Counted from the first letter of the stretch, positions 54,051 through 63,877 are shown. The stretch is DNA of 64,000 nt from Nonomuraea thailandensis (GCF_024172165.1 NZ_JAMZEB010000002.1:682001-746000); one strand, 5' to 3'. The notes: generated by a model not told the origin, from the letters alone. Program-made: numbers and translations.

Positions 54051-55516
54051 TAGGCGGCGGCCACCAGCAGCAGGCCGGTGCCGCCGAGCACGCCCCCGAC
54101 GGCCACGTGCTGCCACCGGCTGGGCTGCAGGCCCTCGCGCAGCGCCGAGACGTACGCCGCCACCGCCGTGACCTCCTGGATCAGCATCAGCACGGCGAGC
54201 AGCCGCACCACCAGCCAGCCGGCCAGCACGGCGGGCCACGCGCCCGCCTGGTTGACCGAGAACAGCACCAGCAGCGTGATGAACGCCACCACCGAGGCCA
54301 GCAGGCCGAGCCCCGTCCAGGCCATCCGGCTGAGCCTGCGCCTGATCGGCGGCCACAGCCTGGCGTTGGTCTCGACGGGGGTCTGCCGGCGGTGGCGCAG
54401 GCGTACGACCACGGCGGCGACCGGGCCGGCCACGTAGCCGACGGCGGCCAGGCAGATGGTCAGGCCGAGCATCGTGCCGCCGGCGTACCAGGGGGCCGCG
54501 GGCACGTCGCTGGCCTCGAACCGCTGGACGGGCGTGGCGCCGGCCATGTGCACGGGAGGTCTGGACGTGCCGGGCAGGCCCTTGATCCAGTTGGCCAGGG
54601 TCTCGAGGTATCCCTTGGTGAAGGGGCCGCCCTTGACGCGCATGGCGTGGTCGCCGTTGGCCATGAAGCGGATCGTGTAGTCGTCGTTGCCCGCCTTGTG
54701 CATGGCCGTGATGAGCGCCTTGGTGGACTCGACGAAGGGGATCGAGGGGTCGGTGGTGCCGTAGAAGGCCAGGACCGGCTGCTTGACCTGGCTTAAGGCG
54801 GGCATCGCGTCGTAGCGCAGGAAGTCGAAGCCGACGCCGCCCATCGCCCTGGTCAGCAGGTCGCGGGCGCCGATGGGGGCGCGCAGCCGCAGGAGCTGCT
54901 CGTTGAGCGCCCAGGCGACCTGGCGCAGCGGGGAGACGTTCGGCGAGGACACCAGCACCATGAACCCGACCGACGAGCTCTTGGCGGCCGCGATGGGCGC
55001 CACCCAGCCGCCTTCCGAGACGGCCCAGATGCCGACGCGGTCGGGATCCACCTCGGGGCGGGTGCGCAGGTACTCCACCATCCGCAGCGCGTCGTCGGCG
55101 AGCAGCCCGAAGTCGCGGTCGCGGAAGTTGTAGCCGATCGTGCGCTTGTCGAACGCGATCGTCGCGACGCCCGCCTTGGCCAGGTACTCCGCCTGCGGCG
55201 TGAACTCCGTGCGCGAGCCGTTGCCCGAGCCCGACACGAACACCATCGCCGGATGGCGCCCAGGTGTGAGCGGCACCCGGAGCGTGCCCTCCAGCCGCTG
55301 GGCCTCCGCCGGGATCGAGATCTCCTCGCTGCGGACCGGATCCACGGCCACCACAGGCTTCAGCTCGCCGCCCGGCTGCGCCGGGATCGACTGGAAGGCT
55401 GGATCCACCTTGAGCGGCGGTGGGTCGAACGCGGGTGGCAGTACGTATCCGACCGAAGCGAGAGCCACCAGCACCAGACCGGCGGCGACGCTCAAGGTGC
55501 CACGGCCAGTGCGCAT
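54023..55516 (-). CDS. Membrane-tethered alpha/beta hydrolase with C-terminal TM helices
   Basis: 497 residues. One N-terminal membrane segment (VAAGLVLVALASVGYVLP) is followed by an extracellular hydrolase of the dienelactone/S9 type: MVFVSGSGNGSRTEF, elbow AVSEGGWV near residue 165, FYGTTDPSIPF with the acid, and GDHAMR with the His. About four more helices form the C-terminal 140 residues. This combination of periplasm-type hydrolase plus membrane domain is known in actinomycetes but without a defined substrate. Start ATG 55516 follows GGGGAGG closely; an ATG at 55528 lacks a site. Confidence 0.82.
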   Translation of the reverse strand: MRTGRGTLSVAAGLVLVALASVGYVLPPAFDPPPLKVDPAFQSIPAQPGGELKPVVAVDPVRSEEISIPAEAQRLEGTLRVPLTPGRHPAMVFVSGSGNGSRTEFTPQAEYLAKAGVATIAFDKRTIGYNFRDRDFGLLADDALRMVEYLRTRPEVDPDRVGIWAVSEGGWVAPIAAAKSSSVGFMVLVSSPNVSPLRQVAWALNEQLLRLRAPIGARDLLTRAMGGVGFDFLRYDAMPALSQVKQPVLAFYGTTDPSIPFVESTKALITAMHKAGNDDYTIRFMANGDHAMRVKGGPFTKGYLETLANWIKGLPGTSRPPVHMAGATPVQRFEASDVPAAPWYAGGTMLGLTICLAAVGYVAGPVAAVVVRLRHRRQTPVETNARLWPPIRRRLSRMAWTGLGLLASVVAFITLLVLFSVNQAGAWPAVLAGWLVVRLLAVLMLIQEVTAVAAYVSALREGLQPSRWQHVAVGGVLGGTGLLLVAAAYYGLFSFPW

Positions 55517-55623
55517 TGGCCTCCCCATGTGCGTTGGTTTGCCCGCTGATCTTCCAGCCTACTCCCAGCGTGTGGGACTGGAGGTACCTCATTTGTCGGT
55601 GAGACCTGTTAGCTTCCTGCGAC

Positions 55624-56733
55624 ATGCGGATCCTGCACACCTCCGACTGGCATCTCGGGCGCTCCTTCCACCGGGAGAGCCTGCTCTCGGCGCAGGCGGC
55701 GTTCGTCGATCACCTGGTGGAGACGGTGCTGGCCGAGCAGGTCGACGTGGTGGCGGTGGCCGGCGACGTCTACGACAGGGCGCTGCCGCCGGTCGACGCG
55801 GTCGCGCTGCTCGACGAGGCGCTCGGGCGGCTGCGTGGGGCCGGGGCGCGGGTGGTGCTGATCAGCGGCAACCACGACTCGGCGCTGCGGCTGCGGTTCG
55901 GCTCGGCGCTGTTCGAGGCGGCGGGGGTGCACGTGCGCACCTCGCCCGACCAGTCGTGGGAGCCGGTGCTGGTCGACGGCGTCGCCTTCTACGGCATCCC
56001 GTACCTGGAGCCCGAGCTGGTGCGCGCGGCGTGGGAGCTGCCCGACCGCAGTCACACGGCGGCGATCTCCCATGCGATGACGCGCATCAGGGCCGATGCC
56101 GTACGCCACCGGGCGTCGGTGGTGCTGTCGCACTGCTTCGTGACGGGCGGGCAGGTCAGCGACAGCGAGCGCGACATCAGCGTGGGCGGGGTGGCGCACG
56201 TGCCGCTGCAGGTGTTCGACGGGGTCGACTACGTGGCGCTGGGCCACCTGCACGGGCGGCAGCGCATGTCGGAGACCGTTCGTTACTCCGGCTCGCCGCT
56301 GGCGTACTCCTTCTCCGAGGTGGGGCATCTCAAGGGGTCGTGGCTGGTGACGCTGGGCGAGGGGGCGGAGTTCGTCCCCGCTCCGGTGCCGCGTCCGGTC
56401 GGCCGGTTGCGCGGGGAGCTGGAGGAGCTGCTGACGCTGCCCGCCTACGAGGGCTACGAGGACCACTGGCTGCAGGTCGTGCTCACCGACGCCGTCCGCC
56501 CGAAATCCGCCATGGAGCGGCTGCGCGCCCGCTTCCCGCACACCCTCGCCCTCTCCTTCGACCCGGTGGGCGCCGCACCCGCCGCGCAGCCCGTGCGCCT
56601 CAGCGGGCGGCCGGAGGCGGAGGTGGCGCTCGACTTCGTCCGGGAGGTGCGCGGCGAGCCTGCCGCACCTGAGGAGGAAGACCTGCTAAGACAGGCCATC
56701 GAGGCGTCCAGGGTGAAGGAGACGATGGCGTAG
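55624..56733 (+). CDS. sbcD: Exonuclease subunit SbcD (Mre11-like)
   Basis: 369 residues. All phosphoesterase motifs are present: LHTSDWHLG (I), AVAGDVYD (II), SGNHDS (III), LSHCFVTG (IV) and LGHLHGRQ (V), coordinating two Mn ions. With SbcC it forms the nuclease that opens hairpins and processes double-strand breaks. No ribosome site precedes the ATG; TAGCTT at 55610-55615 suggests a leaderless message. The stop is immediately followed by the sbcC ATG. Confidence 0.95.
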   Translation: MRILHTSDWHLGRSFHRESLLSAQAAFVDHLVETVLAEQVDVVAVAGDVYDRALPPVDAVALLDEALGRLRGAGARVVLISGNHDSALRLRFGSALFEAAGVHVRTSPDQSWEPVLVDGVAFYGIPYLEPELVRAAWELPDRSHTAAISHAMTRIRADAVRHRASVVLSHCFVTGGQVSDSERDISVGGVAHVPLQVFDGVDYVALGHLHGRQRMSETVRYSGSPLAYSFSEVGHLKGSWLVTLGEGAEFVPAPVPRPVGRLRGELEELLTLPAYEGYEDHWLQVVLTDAVRPKSAMERLRARFPHTLALSFDPVGAAPAAQPVRLSGRPEAEVALDFVREVRGEPAAPEEEDLLRQAIEASRVKETMA

Positions 56734-59700
56734 ATGCGGCCGCACCGGCTCACGCTCACGGCGTTCGGGTCCTTCCCGGGCACCGAGACGGTCGACTTCG
56801 ACGCCCTGTCGGCGGCCGGGCTCTTCCTCGTCCACGGGCCCACCGGGGCGGGCAAGACCACGATCCTCGACGCGCTGTGCTTCGCCCTCTACGGGCAGGT
56901 GCCCGGGCAGCGCAACAGCGCCCGCAGCCTGCGTTGCGACCACGCCCCGCCGTCGGTGGGGCCGTCGGTGGCGCTGGAGGTGACGATCAGGGGGCGCTTA
57001 CTGCGCATCCAGCGCTCCCCGGCCTGGCTGCGGCCCAAGCTGCGGGGGTCCGGGGTCACCGAGGAGAAGTCCAAGGTGGTGCTGTCGGAGTGGCAGGGGG
57101 GCGACTGGCACGGGCTGACCACGCGGCTCGACGAGGCCGGCGACCTGGTGGGCGGGCTGCTCGGGATGAACGCCGATCAGTTCTGCCAGGTGGCGATGTT
57201 GCCGCAGGGCGATTTCGCGCGGTTCCTGCGGGCTGATGGGGATGAGCGGTCGAAGCTGCTGGAGCGGCTGTTCACCGTCAAGATCTTCACTTCTGCGGAG
57301 TCGTGGCTGGCCGAGCACCGCAAGCTCGCCTGGCGGGAGGCGCAGGAGCTGCGGCAGGAGGTGGACTTCGCCGTCAAGCGGGTGGAGGAGGCCGCGGGCG
57401 ACGACCTCTCCGCTGCACTGACCGCCGAGGTACTGGACGCGCCGAGGGCTGATCCCGCGGCGCCGCCGGCCCTCTTCGACCTGCCCGCCGCGGAGCGACC
57501 GAGCACGTCCGAAGCCGGCGCGTCGGAGGACGGTGGCGGGGCGGGCGAGGAGGTGCCGTCGCCGGAAACCGATCCTGTGCGGTGGGCGGGCGCCCTGCTG
57601 GCCGCCGCGCGAGCCGTCGTGCTGCGCGCCGACGAGGAGCACGTGGCGGCCGGCCAGCAACTGCGGGCGGCGCGGGCGCGTTTCGAGGGGGCCGCCGCGC
57701 TCGCCGACCGCCGGCGCCGCCACGCCGAGGCGCTCACCCTGCGCCGCACCCTCGACGAGCGCGCCGACGAGCGGGCCGACCTGCAGGCGATCCTGGACGA
57801 CGCCGCCAGGGCCGACCGCGTGGTCCCGCTCCTCACGGCCGCCCGCCAGCGCTCGGAGGCCGCCACCAAGGCCCGCACGCTGGCCGCCGACGCCCTCGCC
57901 CGCGCCCGCCCCCTCCTTTCCGCCACCGGCCCGGCCCACGACCAGGACCACGACCAGGACCAGGACCAGGACCTCACGGCGTACCGGAGCACGGAGCCGT
58001 CCGTGGCCGAGCTGGCCGGGTTGGAACGGCGGCGGCAGGACGAGGTCGCGCGGCTGTCCGAGCTGCTCACCGAGGAGGCCCGCCTGTCGGTGGTGCGGCG
58101 CGACCTGCTGCGCGTCGAGCAGGAGCTGGCCGAGCTGGTACGCGCCGACGAGGCCGTGGCCGCGCGGCTGGCCGTGCTGCCCGGGCTGATCGAGCAGGCC
58201 GAGGCCAGGCTGGCCGGGGCGCGGGTGGACGCCGCGAGGATCCCGGCCGCGCGGGCCGTTCGCGACGCCGCAGCCCACCTGATCGAGATCGACGGCGAGC
58301 TGGCCAGGCTGGCGGGGGAGCTGGACGCGCTGGCCCAGCGCGAGGCAGAGGTGGCCGCCGCCGAGGCCGAGCTCCCCGCACGGCTCGCCGACGCGAGCGC
58401 CGCCCTGGCCGAGGTGCGTGCGCAGGCGGCGGTCATCCCCGCCGCGACCGCGAGCCTCGACGCCGCCAGGGCCGCGCTGGAGGCCGCCCACCGGCGGGAG
58501 GCGCTGGCGGCGGAGCTGGAGGCGGCCGTCGCCGCGCACCAGGTGCTGGTGGACCAGGCGCAGGCGTTGCGCGAGCGCTGGCTCGACCTGCGGCAGGCCC
58601 GCATCGACGGCATGGCGGCCGAGCTGGCGCGCGAGCTGTCCGACGGGCGGCCGTGCGCGGTGTGCGGCTCCGAGCACCACCCGCACCCGGCCTCCCCGGC
58701 CGAGAGCGCTCCTTCGGCCGACGACGAGCAGGAGGCCGAGGGCGCCCACGAAGCCGCCCTGGCCGAGCGCGAGGCCGCCGAGCGGGCGCTCGCGTCGCTG
58801 GAGTCCCGGCACGCCGACGCGGTCGAGGCCACCGGCGGGCTGGATGTGGCGGCGGCGGGGGATCGGGTGGAGCTGGCCGAGCAGGAGGTGTTCCGCCTGC
58901 AGGCGGTGGCCGATCGCGAGCCCGCCCTGGCCGCCGCGCTGGAACGGGTCGAGATCGATCGCGAGCGGGTTCGCGACCAGTCGAGGGAGCTGGCCGAGGC
59001 CCTGGCCGCCCACCGCGCCCACCACCGCCACCTGGAGTCCGAACGGGTCCGCGTCCGCACGCAGCTCGCCCAGGCCGTCACGCCCGGCGCGCAGGGTGCA
59101 GTGACCGGCGACGGGCCGGGCGTGGGCGAGGAGGGTCGCACTGCGAAGGCCGGGGAGGTGGACGGTGAGCGGGTGCTGGCCGGGGCCGAGCGGGAGTTGC
59201 GCAGGCTGGAGGCGTCGGCGGGCCGGGAGCGGGCGCTGGCCGAGGAGGCCGCGGGGCTGCGGCGCGAGTGGCAGGAGCTGGAGGAGCGGGGCCGCCGGGT
59301 CGCGGCGAGGCTGGCGGCCGGGCGTACCAGGCATGAGGAGCTGAGCGGCGACGCCGGGCGGCTGAGCGCGAGGCTGGATGCGGCGCGCGGCGACGACGCC
59401 ACCCTGACCGCCCGCCTGTCGAGGCTGCACGACGAGGCGGAGCTGCTGCGCGAGGCGCTGGAGGCGACGCAGGCGGCGGTGGCGGCCGGGGAGGAGCTGG
59501 AGCGGGCCGGGCGGGCGGCCGGGGAGGCTGCGGAGGAGGCCGGGTTCGGGGACGTGCGGGAGGCGGAGGCCGCCTACCGGAGCGTCGCCGAGCGGGAGAG
59601 CAAGGCGGAGCTGCTGCGCAGGCTGGACGACGAGCACGCGGCCGTCACCGGCGTCCTGGCCGACCCGGAGCTGGTGGCCGCCGCGGCGGAGCCGGCGCCG

Positions 59701-60420
59701 GACCTGGCGGCGATCGGGGCCGAGCGGGACGCGCTGGAGCAGGCGTACACGAGGCTGGCCAGCGCCCGCGACCGGGCCGGGGCGCGGGCGCGGCGGCTGG
59801 AGGAGCTGTGCGGCGAGCTGTCCGGCCGCATCGAACGCTGGCGTCCCGCGGCCGACAGGCACCGGCTGGCCGAGCGGATGGCGGCGCTGGCCAGCGGCAC
59901 CTCGAACGACAACCAGTGGAGCATGAGCCTGTCGTCGTTCGTGCTGGGCGAGCGGCTGCGCCAGGTGGTGGCGGCGGCGAACGAGCGGCTGGACCACATG
60001 TCGGGCGGCCGCTACCTGCTGCGGCACGACCTGCGCAAGACGGCGGGCTCGCGGGCCCGCGCGGGCGGCGGGCTCGGGCTGCGGGTGGCCGACGGGTGGA
60101 CCGGCGTCGACCGGGATCCGGCCACGCTGTCCGGCGGCGAGAGCTTCATCACCTCGCTGGCCCTGGCGCTGGGGCTGGCCGACGTCGTCACGGCGGAGGC
60201 GGGTGGCGCGGAGCTGGGCACGCTGTTCGTGGACGAGGGGTTCGGCACGCTCGACGAGGACACGCTCGACGGCGTGCTGGACATCCTCGACGGGCTGCGC
60301 GACGGCGGCCGGGCCGTGGGCCTCGTCAGCCACGTGGCCGAGCTGCGCTCCCGGATCACGGCGCAGCTCAAGGTGACCAAGACGCGCACGGGCTCCACGC
60401 TCAAGGCCGTGGGAGTCTGA
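56734..60420 (+). CDS. sbcC: ATPase subunit SbcC (Rad50-like)
   Basis: 1228 residues. The ABC head has Walker A GPTGAGKTTILDALCF near the N-terminus, and the C-terminal signature LSGGESFITSLALALGLAD with Walker B LFVDEGFGTLDE. The zinc hook RPCAVCGSEHHPHP sits near residue 650, mid-way along two long coiled-coil arms rich in Ala, Glu and Arg. A short Asp/Gln hexanucleotide repeat (about 57940-57972) interrupts the first arm. Partner of SbcD in ATP-driven DNA end processing. The start codon abuts the sbcD stop. Confidence 0.95.
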   Translation: MRPHRLTLTAFGSFPGTETVDFDALSAAGLFLVHGPTGAGKTTILDALCFALYGQVPGQRNSARSLRCDHAPPSVGPSVALEVTIRGRLLRIQRSPAWLRPKLRGSGVTEEKSKVVLSEWQGGDWHGLTTRLDEAGDLVGGLLGMNADQFCQVAMLPQGDFARFLRADGDERSKLLERLFTVKIFTSAESWLAEHRKLAWREAQELRQEVDFAVKRVEEAAGDDLSAALTAEVLDAPRADPAAPPALFDLPAAERPSTSEAGASEDGGGAGEEVPSPETDPVRWAGALLAAARAVVLRADEEHVAAGQQLRAARARFEGAAALADRRRRHAEALTLRRTLDERADERADLQAILDDAARADRVVPLLTAARQRSEAATKARTLAADALARARPLLSATGPAHDQDHDQDQDQDLTAYRSTEPSVAELAGLERRRQDEVARLSELLTEEARLSVVRRDLLRVEQELAELVRADEAVAARLAVLPGLIEQAEARLAGARVDAARIPAARAVRDAAAHLIEIDGELARLAGELDALAQREAEVAAAEAELPARLADASAALAEVRAQAAVIPAATASLDAARAALEAAHRREALAAELEAAVAAHQVLVDQAQALRERWLDLRQARIDGMAAELARELSDGRPCAVCGSEHHPHPASPAESAPSADDEQEAEGAHEAALAEREAAERALASLESRHADAVEATGGLDVAAAGDRVELAEQEVFRLQAVADREPALAAALERVEIDRERVRDQSRELAEALAAHRAHHRHLESERVRVRTQLAQAVTPGAQGAVTGDGPGVGEEGRTAKAGEVDGERVLAGAERELRRLEASAGRERALAEEAAGLRREWQELEERGRRVAARLAAGRTRHEELSGDAGRLSARLDAARGDDATLTARLSRLHDEAELLREALEATQAAVAAGEELERAGRAAGEAAEEAGFGDVREAEAAYRSVAERESKAELLRRLDDEHAAVTGVLADPELVAAAAEPAPDLAAIGAERDALEQAYTRLASARDRAGARARRLEELCGELSGRIERWRPAADRHRLAERMAALASGTSNDNQWSMSLSSFVLGERLRQVVAAANERLDHMSGGRYLLRHDLRKTAGSRARAGGGLGLRVADGWTGVDRDPATLSGGESFITSLALALGLADVVTAEAGGAELGTLFVDEGFGTLDEDTLDGVLDILDGLRDGGRAVGLVSHVAELRSRITAQLKVTKTRTGSTLKAVGV
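57940..57972 (+). repeat. Hexanucleotide repeat in sbcC coiled coil
   Basis: Tandem GACCAG/GACCAC units encode an alternating Asp with Gln or His run (DQDHDQDQDQD). Such a run would break the coiled-coil heptad pattern of the first SbcC arm. Confidence 0.65.
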
Positions 60421-60455
60421 CAGCAGCACCCCGGGATCTACCTAAGGAGCCATCG

Positions 60456-61340
60456 ATGCGTGTCGTCGTCACCGGAGCCCACGGCAAGGTCGGCAGGGCG
60501 GCCGTCAGCGCCCTGGCCGCGGCGGGTCACGAGGTGACCGCCACCGATCTGACGCGCCCGGTCTGGGAGCGGCGCGAGCCTGGTGAGCCGCGTTACGTGC
60601 AGGCCGACCTGACGGACGCGGGGCAGGCGTTCGCCGTCGTACGCGAGGCCGAGGCGGTGGTGCACGCGGCGGCCATCCCCGACCCGACGGCCAACGCGCC
60701 GCAGGTGGTGTTCCAGAACAACCTGATGGCGACGTTCAACGTGCTGGAGGCGGCGGTGCGGTTCGGGGTGCCGCGGTTCGTGAACATCTCCAGCGAGACC
60801 GTCCCCGGGTTCTTCTTCGCCGAGCGGTCGTTCCTGCCCGACTACGCGCCGGTGGACGAGGAGCACCCGACCCGGCCGCAGGATCCGTACGCGCTGGCCA
60901 AGCACTTCGGCGAGCAGCTCATGGACGCGGCGGTGCGCCGCTCGGACATCCGCTGCATCTCGCTGCGCCCGAGCTGGGTGCAGCACGAGGGCAACTACGA
61001 GCGCAACCTCGGCCCGCAGGTCCGCGACAGCTCCCAGGCGGGCGCGGGGCTGTGGAGCTACATCGACGTGTACGACCTGGCGGACGCGATCGTGCTGGCC
61101 GCCGAGTCGGACCTGCCCGGGCACGAGGTGTTCTACATCGCCTCGCCCGACAACGCGGGCGGGCACGACTTCGCCGCCATGCTGCACCGCTACTTCGGCG
61201 ACCGGATCGAGTTGCGGCCGCTGGCCCGCCCCGACGCCTCGGGCATCTCCTGCGCCAAGGCGCACCGGCTGCTCGGCTGGGCGCCGAAGCGGTCGTGGCG
61301 CGACTACCTGGACGAGAACGGCCGCACCCGTCAGGGGTGA
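60456..61340 (+). CDS. NAD-dependent epimerase/dehydratase (extended SDR)
   Basis: 294 residues. The N-terminal motif is VVVTGAHGKVGRAAV, then DLTD, VVHAAAIPDP and NNLMATFNVLEAA, with the catalytic Ser block VNISSETVPGF and Tyr-Lys in YALAKHFGE. Substrate-loop residues include SLRPSWVQ. It resembles UDP-sugar epimerases and uronate dehydrogenases; the natural substrate is not decidable. AAGGAG lies seven bases before the ATG. It follows sbcC by 35 bases but is likely functionally separate. Confidence 0.87.
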   Translation: MRVVVTGAHGKVGRAAVSALAAAGHEVTATDLTRPVWERREPGEPRYVQADLTDAGQAFAVVREAEAVVHAAAIPDPTANAPQVVFQNNLMATFNVLEAAVRFGVPRFVNISSETVPGFFFAERSFLPDYAPVDEEHPTRPQDPYALAKHFGEQLMDAAVRRSDIRCISLRPSWVQHEGNYERNLGPQVRDSSQAGAGLWSYIDVYDLADAIVLAAESDLPGHEVFYIASPDNAGGHDFAAMLHRYFGDRIELRPLARPDASGISCAKAHRLLGWAPKRSWRDYLDENGRTRQG

Positions 61341-61417
61341 TGACGGAGCCCGACGAGGCCGCCGGGCAGGCTCTGCGCGGTGATCAGGGTGAGGGGCGCG
61401 GCGGCGGGGCGGTCGCC

Positions 61418-61743
61418 TTACCAGATGCGGGTGGCATGCTCGCCGGCCAGGCACGGGTGGAGCAGGCTGACCTCGTCCACCAGCCCGGCCGCGCGCAGCG
61501 CCTCCCACCGGCCGACCCGGCCGCGGCCGTCCACGACGGCCGGCAGGGGCCGCCGGGCGCGGGGCCGGAGAGGTCGCCGCCCGCCAGGGCCTGCTCCTGG
61601 GCGAGGACGGCGTCGGCCCCCGCCAGGGTGAGGTCTTCCTTCCAGGTCTGCGCGAGCCGGTAGAAGCGGGTGACGTCCGGCTGGAATCCCGTGGTGGCCC
61701 CGTCGGCGGACACAGCGACGTGGGCCACCACGTAAGGACGTTG
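61418..61743 (-). pseudogene. Frameshifted RibD C-terminal (dihydrofolate-reductase-like) gene
   Basis: The first part reads PYVVAHVAVSADGATTGF then FYRLAQTWKEDLTLAGADAV, clear RibD-C family signatures. At the four-base run 61546-61549 the frame breaks; adding one base restores LPAVVDGRGRVGRWEALR, which continues directly to AAGLVDEVSLLHPCLAG and a stop. The central part of the family, about 80 residues between these last two blocks, is also missing, and the position of the initiator Met reads CAA. I therefore call it a pseudogene with a frameshift, an internal deletion and no clear start. The rest of 61341-61784 holds no gene. Confidence 0.75.
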
Positions 61744-61784
61744 CGTGCCTGAAGGCGTGGCCTCACGGTAGTTGACGCGATGAG

Positions 61785-62417
61785 TCAGTCGAGGGCGGCG
61801 ATCAGGTCGGGCAGCGTGGCCGGGTCGTGGAAGAGCGTCGCGCCCAGGCCGGTCAGCCGGGCGGGAGGCGTCAGGCCGCCGGCGAAGGCGAAGCAGCGCA
61901 TGCCGGCGCGCATCGCCGCCGTCACGCCGAACGGGCTGTCCTCCACCACCACGCAGCGCCCGGGCTCGGCGCCCATCGTGGCCGCGGCGTGCAGGAACAG
62001 GTCGGGCTCCGGCTTGCCCCTGGCGACGTCCTCGGCGCTGAACACCCGCCCGTCGAACCTGCCGGCGAGCCCGGTCAGCTCCAGGCTGCGGCGGATGGTC
62101 GGGTGCCGGCCGTTGGAGGCCACGCAGTAGGGGATGGACAGCCGGTCGAGTGCCGCCTCGATGCCGTCGATCGCGCACAGCTCGGCGGCGATGGCGGCGG
62201 CGTAGTCGGCGTTGACCTGCTCGCGCCAGCCCGGCGGGGTCTGGCCGACCTGCTCGGCCCAGTACTCGTTCGTGCAGCCCACGAACCGCTCGGCGTACTC
62301 GGTCTCGTCGATGTCCCAGCCGAGCCGCCGCAGCGCGGCGGTGCCCACGCGTACGGAGATCGGCTCGCTGTCCACGAGCACCCCGTCACAGTCGAAGATC
62401 ACCAGCTCGACGGTCAA
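61785..62417 (-). CDS. HAD-superfamily hydrolase (beta-phosphoglucomutase-like)
   Basis: 210 residues. Motif I is FDCDGVLVDSEP with the nucleophile Asp, motif II VASNGR with the Ser, motif III Lys in RGKPEPD, motif IV VVEDSPFG. An alpha-helical C1 cap lies between motif I and II. The group includes phosphatases and beta-phosphoglucomutases acting on phosphosugars. The start is TTG 62417 behind AAGGGGG; an ATG at 62450 is possible but has no ribosome site. It is divergent from an MHS transporter gene. Confidence 0.87.
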   Translation of the reverse strand: MTVELVIFDCDGVLVDSEPISVRVGTAALRRLGWDIDETEYAERFVGCTNEYWAEQVGQTPPGWREQVNADYAAAIAAELCAIDGIEAALDRLSIPYCVASNGRHPTIRRSLELTGLAGRFDGRVFSAEDVARGKPEPDLFLHAAATMGAEPGRCVVVEDSPFGVTAAMRAGMRCFAFAGGLTPPARLTGLGATLFHDPATLPDLIAALD

Positions 62418-62461
62418 ACCGTCCCCCTTCTCCCGGGCGATACGTGACATTGCGCAGGTGG

Positions 62462-62492
62462 TAGCGTCTGTGTATCGCTTCACAAGACGCTA
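62462..62492. promoter_or_regulatory. Inverted repeat between HAD and MHS genes
   Basis: TAGCGTCTGTG and its complement, with one bulged A, flank TATCGCTT. The arms pair over 11 bases. It lies 22 bases before the MHS ATG, suited to a regulator controlling one or both divergent genes. Confidence 0.4.
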
Positions 62493-62514
62493 GTCCGCAT
62501 AGTGAGACAACCCC

Positions 62515-63801
62515 ATGACGACTTCCCCCCCGACCGCGGCGCCCAGCCGGTCGCGGATCGCGGCGGCCAGCCTCATCGGCACCGCGATCGAATTCTATGA
62601 TTTCTACATCTACGGCACCGCCGCGGCCCTGGTGCTGAACACCGCGTTCTTCCCCAAGATGGACTCGGTGGCGGGCACGCTGGCCTCGTTCTCGACGTTC
62701 GCCGTGGCGTTCATCTCGCGGCCGCTCGGCTCGGCCGTGTTCGGGCACTGGGGCGACCGCGTCGGCCGCAAGTCCATGCTGGTCGTCTCGCTGCTGGTGA
62801 TGGGCCTGTCGACGGTCCTGATCGGCCTGCTGCCCGGCTACGCCGCGATCGGCGTGATCGCGCCCGTGCTGCTGGTGCTGCTGCGCTTCACGCAGGGCAT
62901 CGGCCTCGGCGGCGAGTGGGGCGGCGCGGCGCTGCTGGCCACCGAGCACGCGCCGCCCGGCAAGCGCGGCCTGTACGCGATGTTCCCGCAGCTCGGCCCG
63001 TCGGCCGGGTTCATCGTGGCCAACGGGCTGTTCCTGATCCTCGGCGCCACGCTGAGCGACGGGGAGTTCGAGAGCTGGGGCTGGCGGCTGCCGTTCGTGG
63101 CGAGCCTGCTGCTGGTCGTGGTCGGCCTGTACGTGCGGCTGAAGATCTCCGAGACACCCGTCTTCCAGGCGGCCATGGACCAGCGCCGGATCGCCAAGGT
63201 GCCGTTCGCCGGGCTCATGCGGCACCAGTGGCGGCGCGTGCTGCTCGGCGCCGGCGCCATGACCGTCGCCTACACGCTCTTCTACACCGCCACCACCTAC
63301 TGCCTGGCCTACGGCACCGACACCCTGCGGATCCCGCGCACCACGATGCTCGCGCTGACCATGGTCGGCGTGGTGTTCATGGCGGCGGGCACGGTCGTCT
63401 CGGCCCTGGTGTCCGACCGGGTGGGCCGCCGCCGGACGCTGATCTGGGGCACGGTCGCGGCCGTCGTGTGGGGGCTCGTGATGTTCCCGCTGATGGAGAC
63501 GCGCTCGATCTTCCTGGTCGGGCTGGCGCTGGCCGGGGCGCTCGCGCTGATGGGGCTCGTCTTCGGGCCGATGGGGGCGTACCTGCCGGAGCTGTTCAGG
63601 ACCGAGTACCGCTACAGCGGCGCGTCCGTCGCCTACAGCCTCGGCGGCGTGCTCGGTGGCGCGGTGCCGCCGCTGGTCGCGACCGGCATGCAGGCCGGCG
63701 GGCTGGGCGTGATGGCGATCGGCGCGTACGTCTCCGCGATGGCGCTGCTGAGCCTGCTCTGCCTGCTCGCCCTGCCGGAGACCGGCGACCGGACGCTCTG
63801 A
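62515..63801 (+). CDS. MHS-family (metabolite:H+ symporter) MFS transporter
   Basis: 428 residues, 12 membrane helices. Signatures: IGTAIEFYDFYIYGTAAAL in helix 1, FGHWGDRVGRKSMLV (motif A) and RFTQGIGLGGEWGGAALL near helix 4, characteristic of the MHS group (ShiA, ProP, KgtP). It imports a carboxylate, osmolyte or similar compound with protons. Substrate unknown. No clear ribosome site precedes the ATG. It is divergent from the HAD hydrolase gene across an inverted repeat. Confidence 0.9.
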   Translation: MTTSPPTAAPSRSRIAAASLIGTAIEFYDFYIYGTAAALVLNTAFFPKMDSVAGTLASFSTFAVAFISRPLGSAVFGHWGDRVGRKSMLVVSLLVMGLSTVLIGLLPGYAAIGVIAPVLLVLLRFTQGIGLGGEWGGAALLATEHAPPGKRGLYAMFPQLGPSAGFIVANGLFLILGATLSDGEFESWGWRLPFVASLLLVVVGLYVRLKISETPVFQAAMDQRRIAKVPFAGLMRHQWRRVLLGAGAMTVAYTLFYTATTYCLAYGTDTLRIPRTTMLALTMVGVVFMAAGTVVSALVSDRVGRRRTLIWGTVAAVVWGLVMFPLMETRSIFLVGLALAGALALMGLVFGPMGAYLPELFRTEYRYSGASVAYSLGGVLGGAVPPLVATGMQAGGLGVMAIGAYVSAMALLSLLCLLALPETGDRTL

Positions 63802-63877
63802 AGATTTCGCCGGAACGTGTCACGAATGGCGCGGCTGTCCCGTCCATGGGGTGTAGAACCCGAAAGGAGACGGGGCA

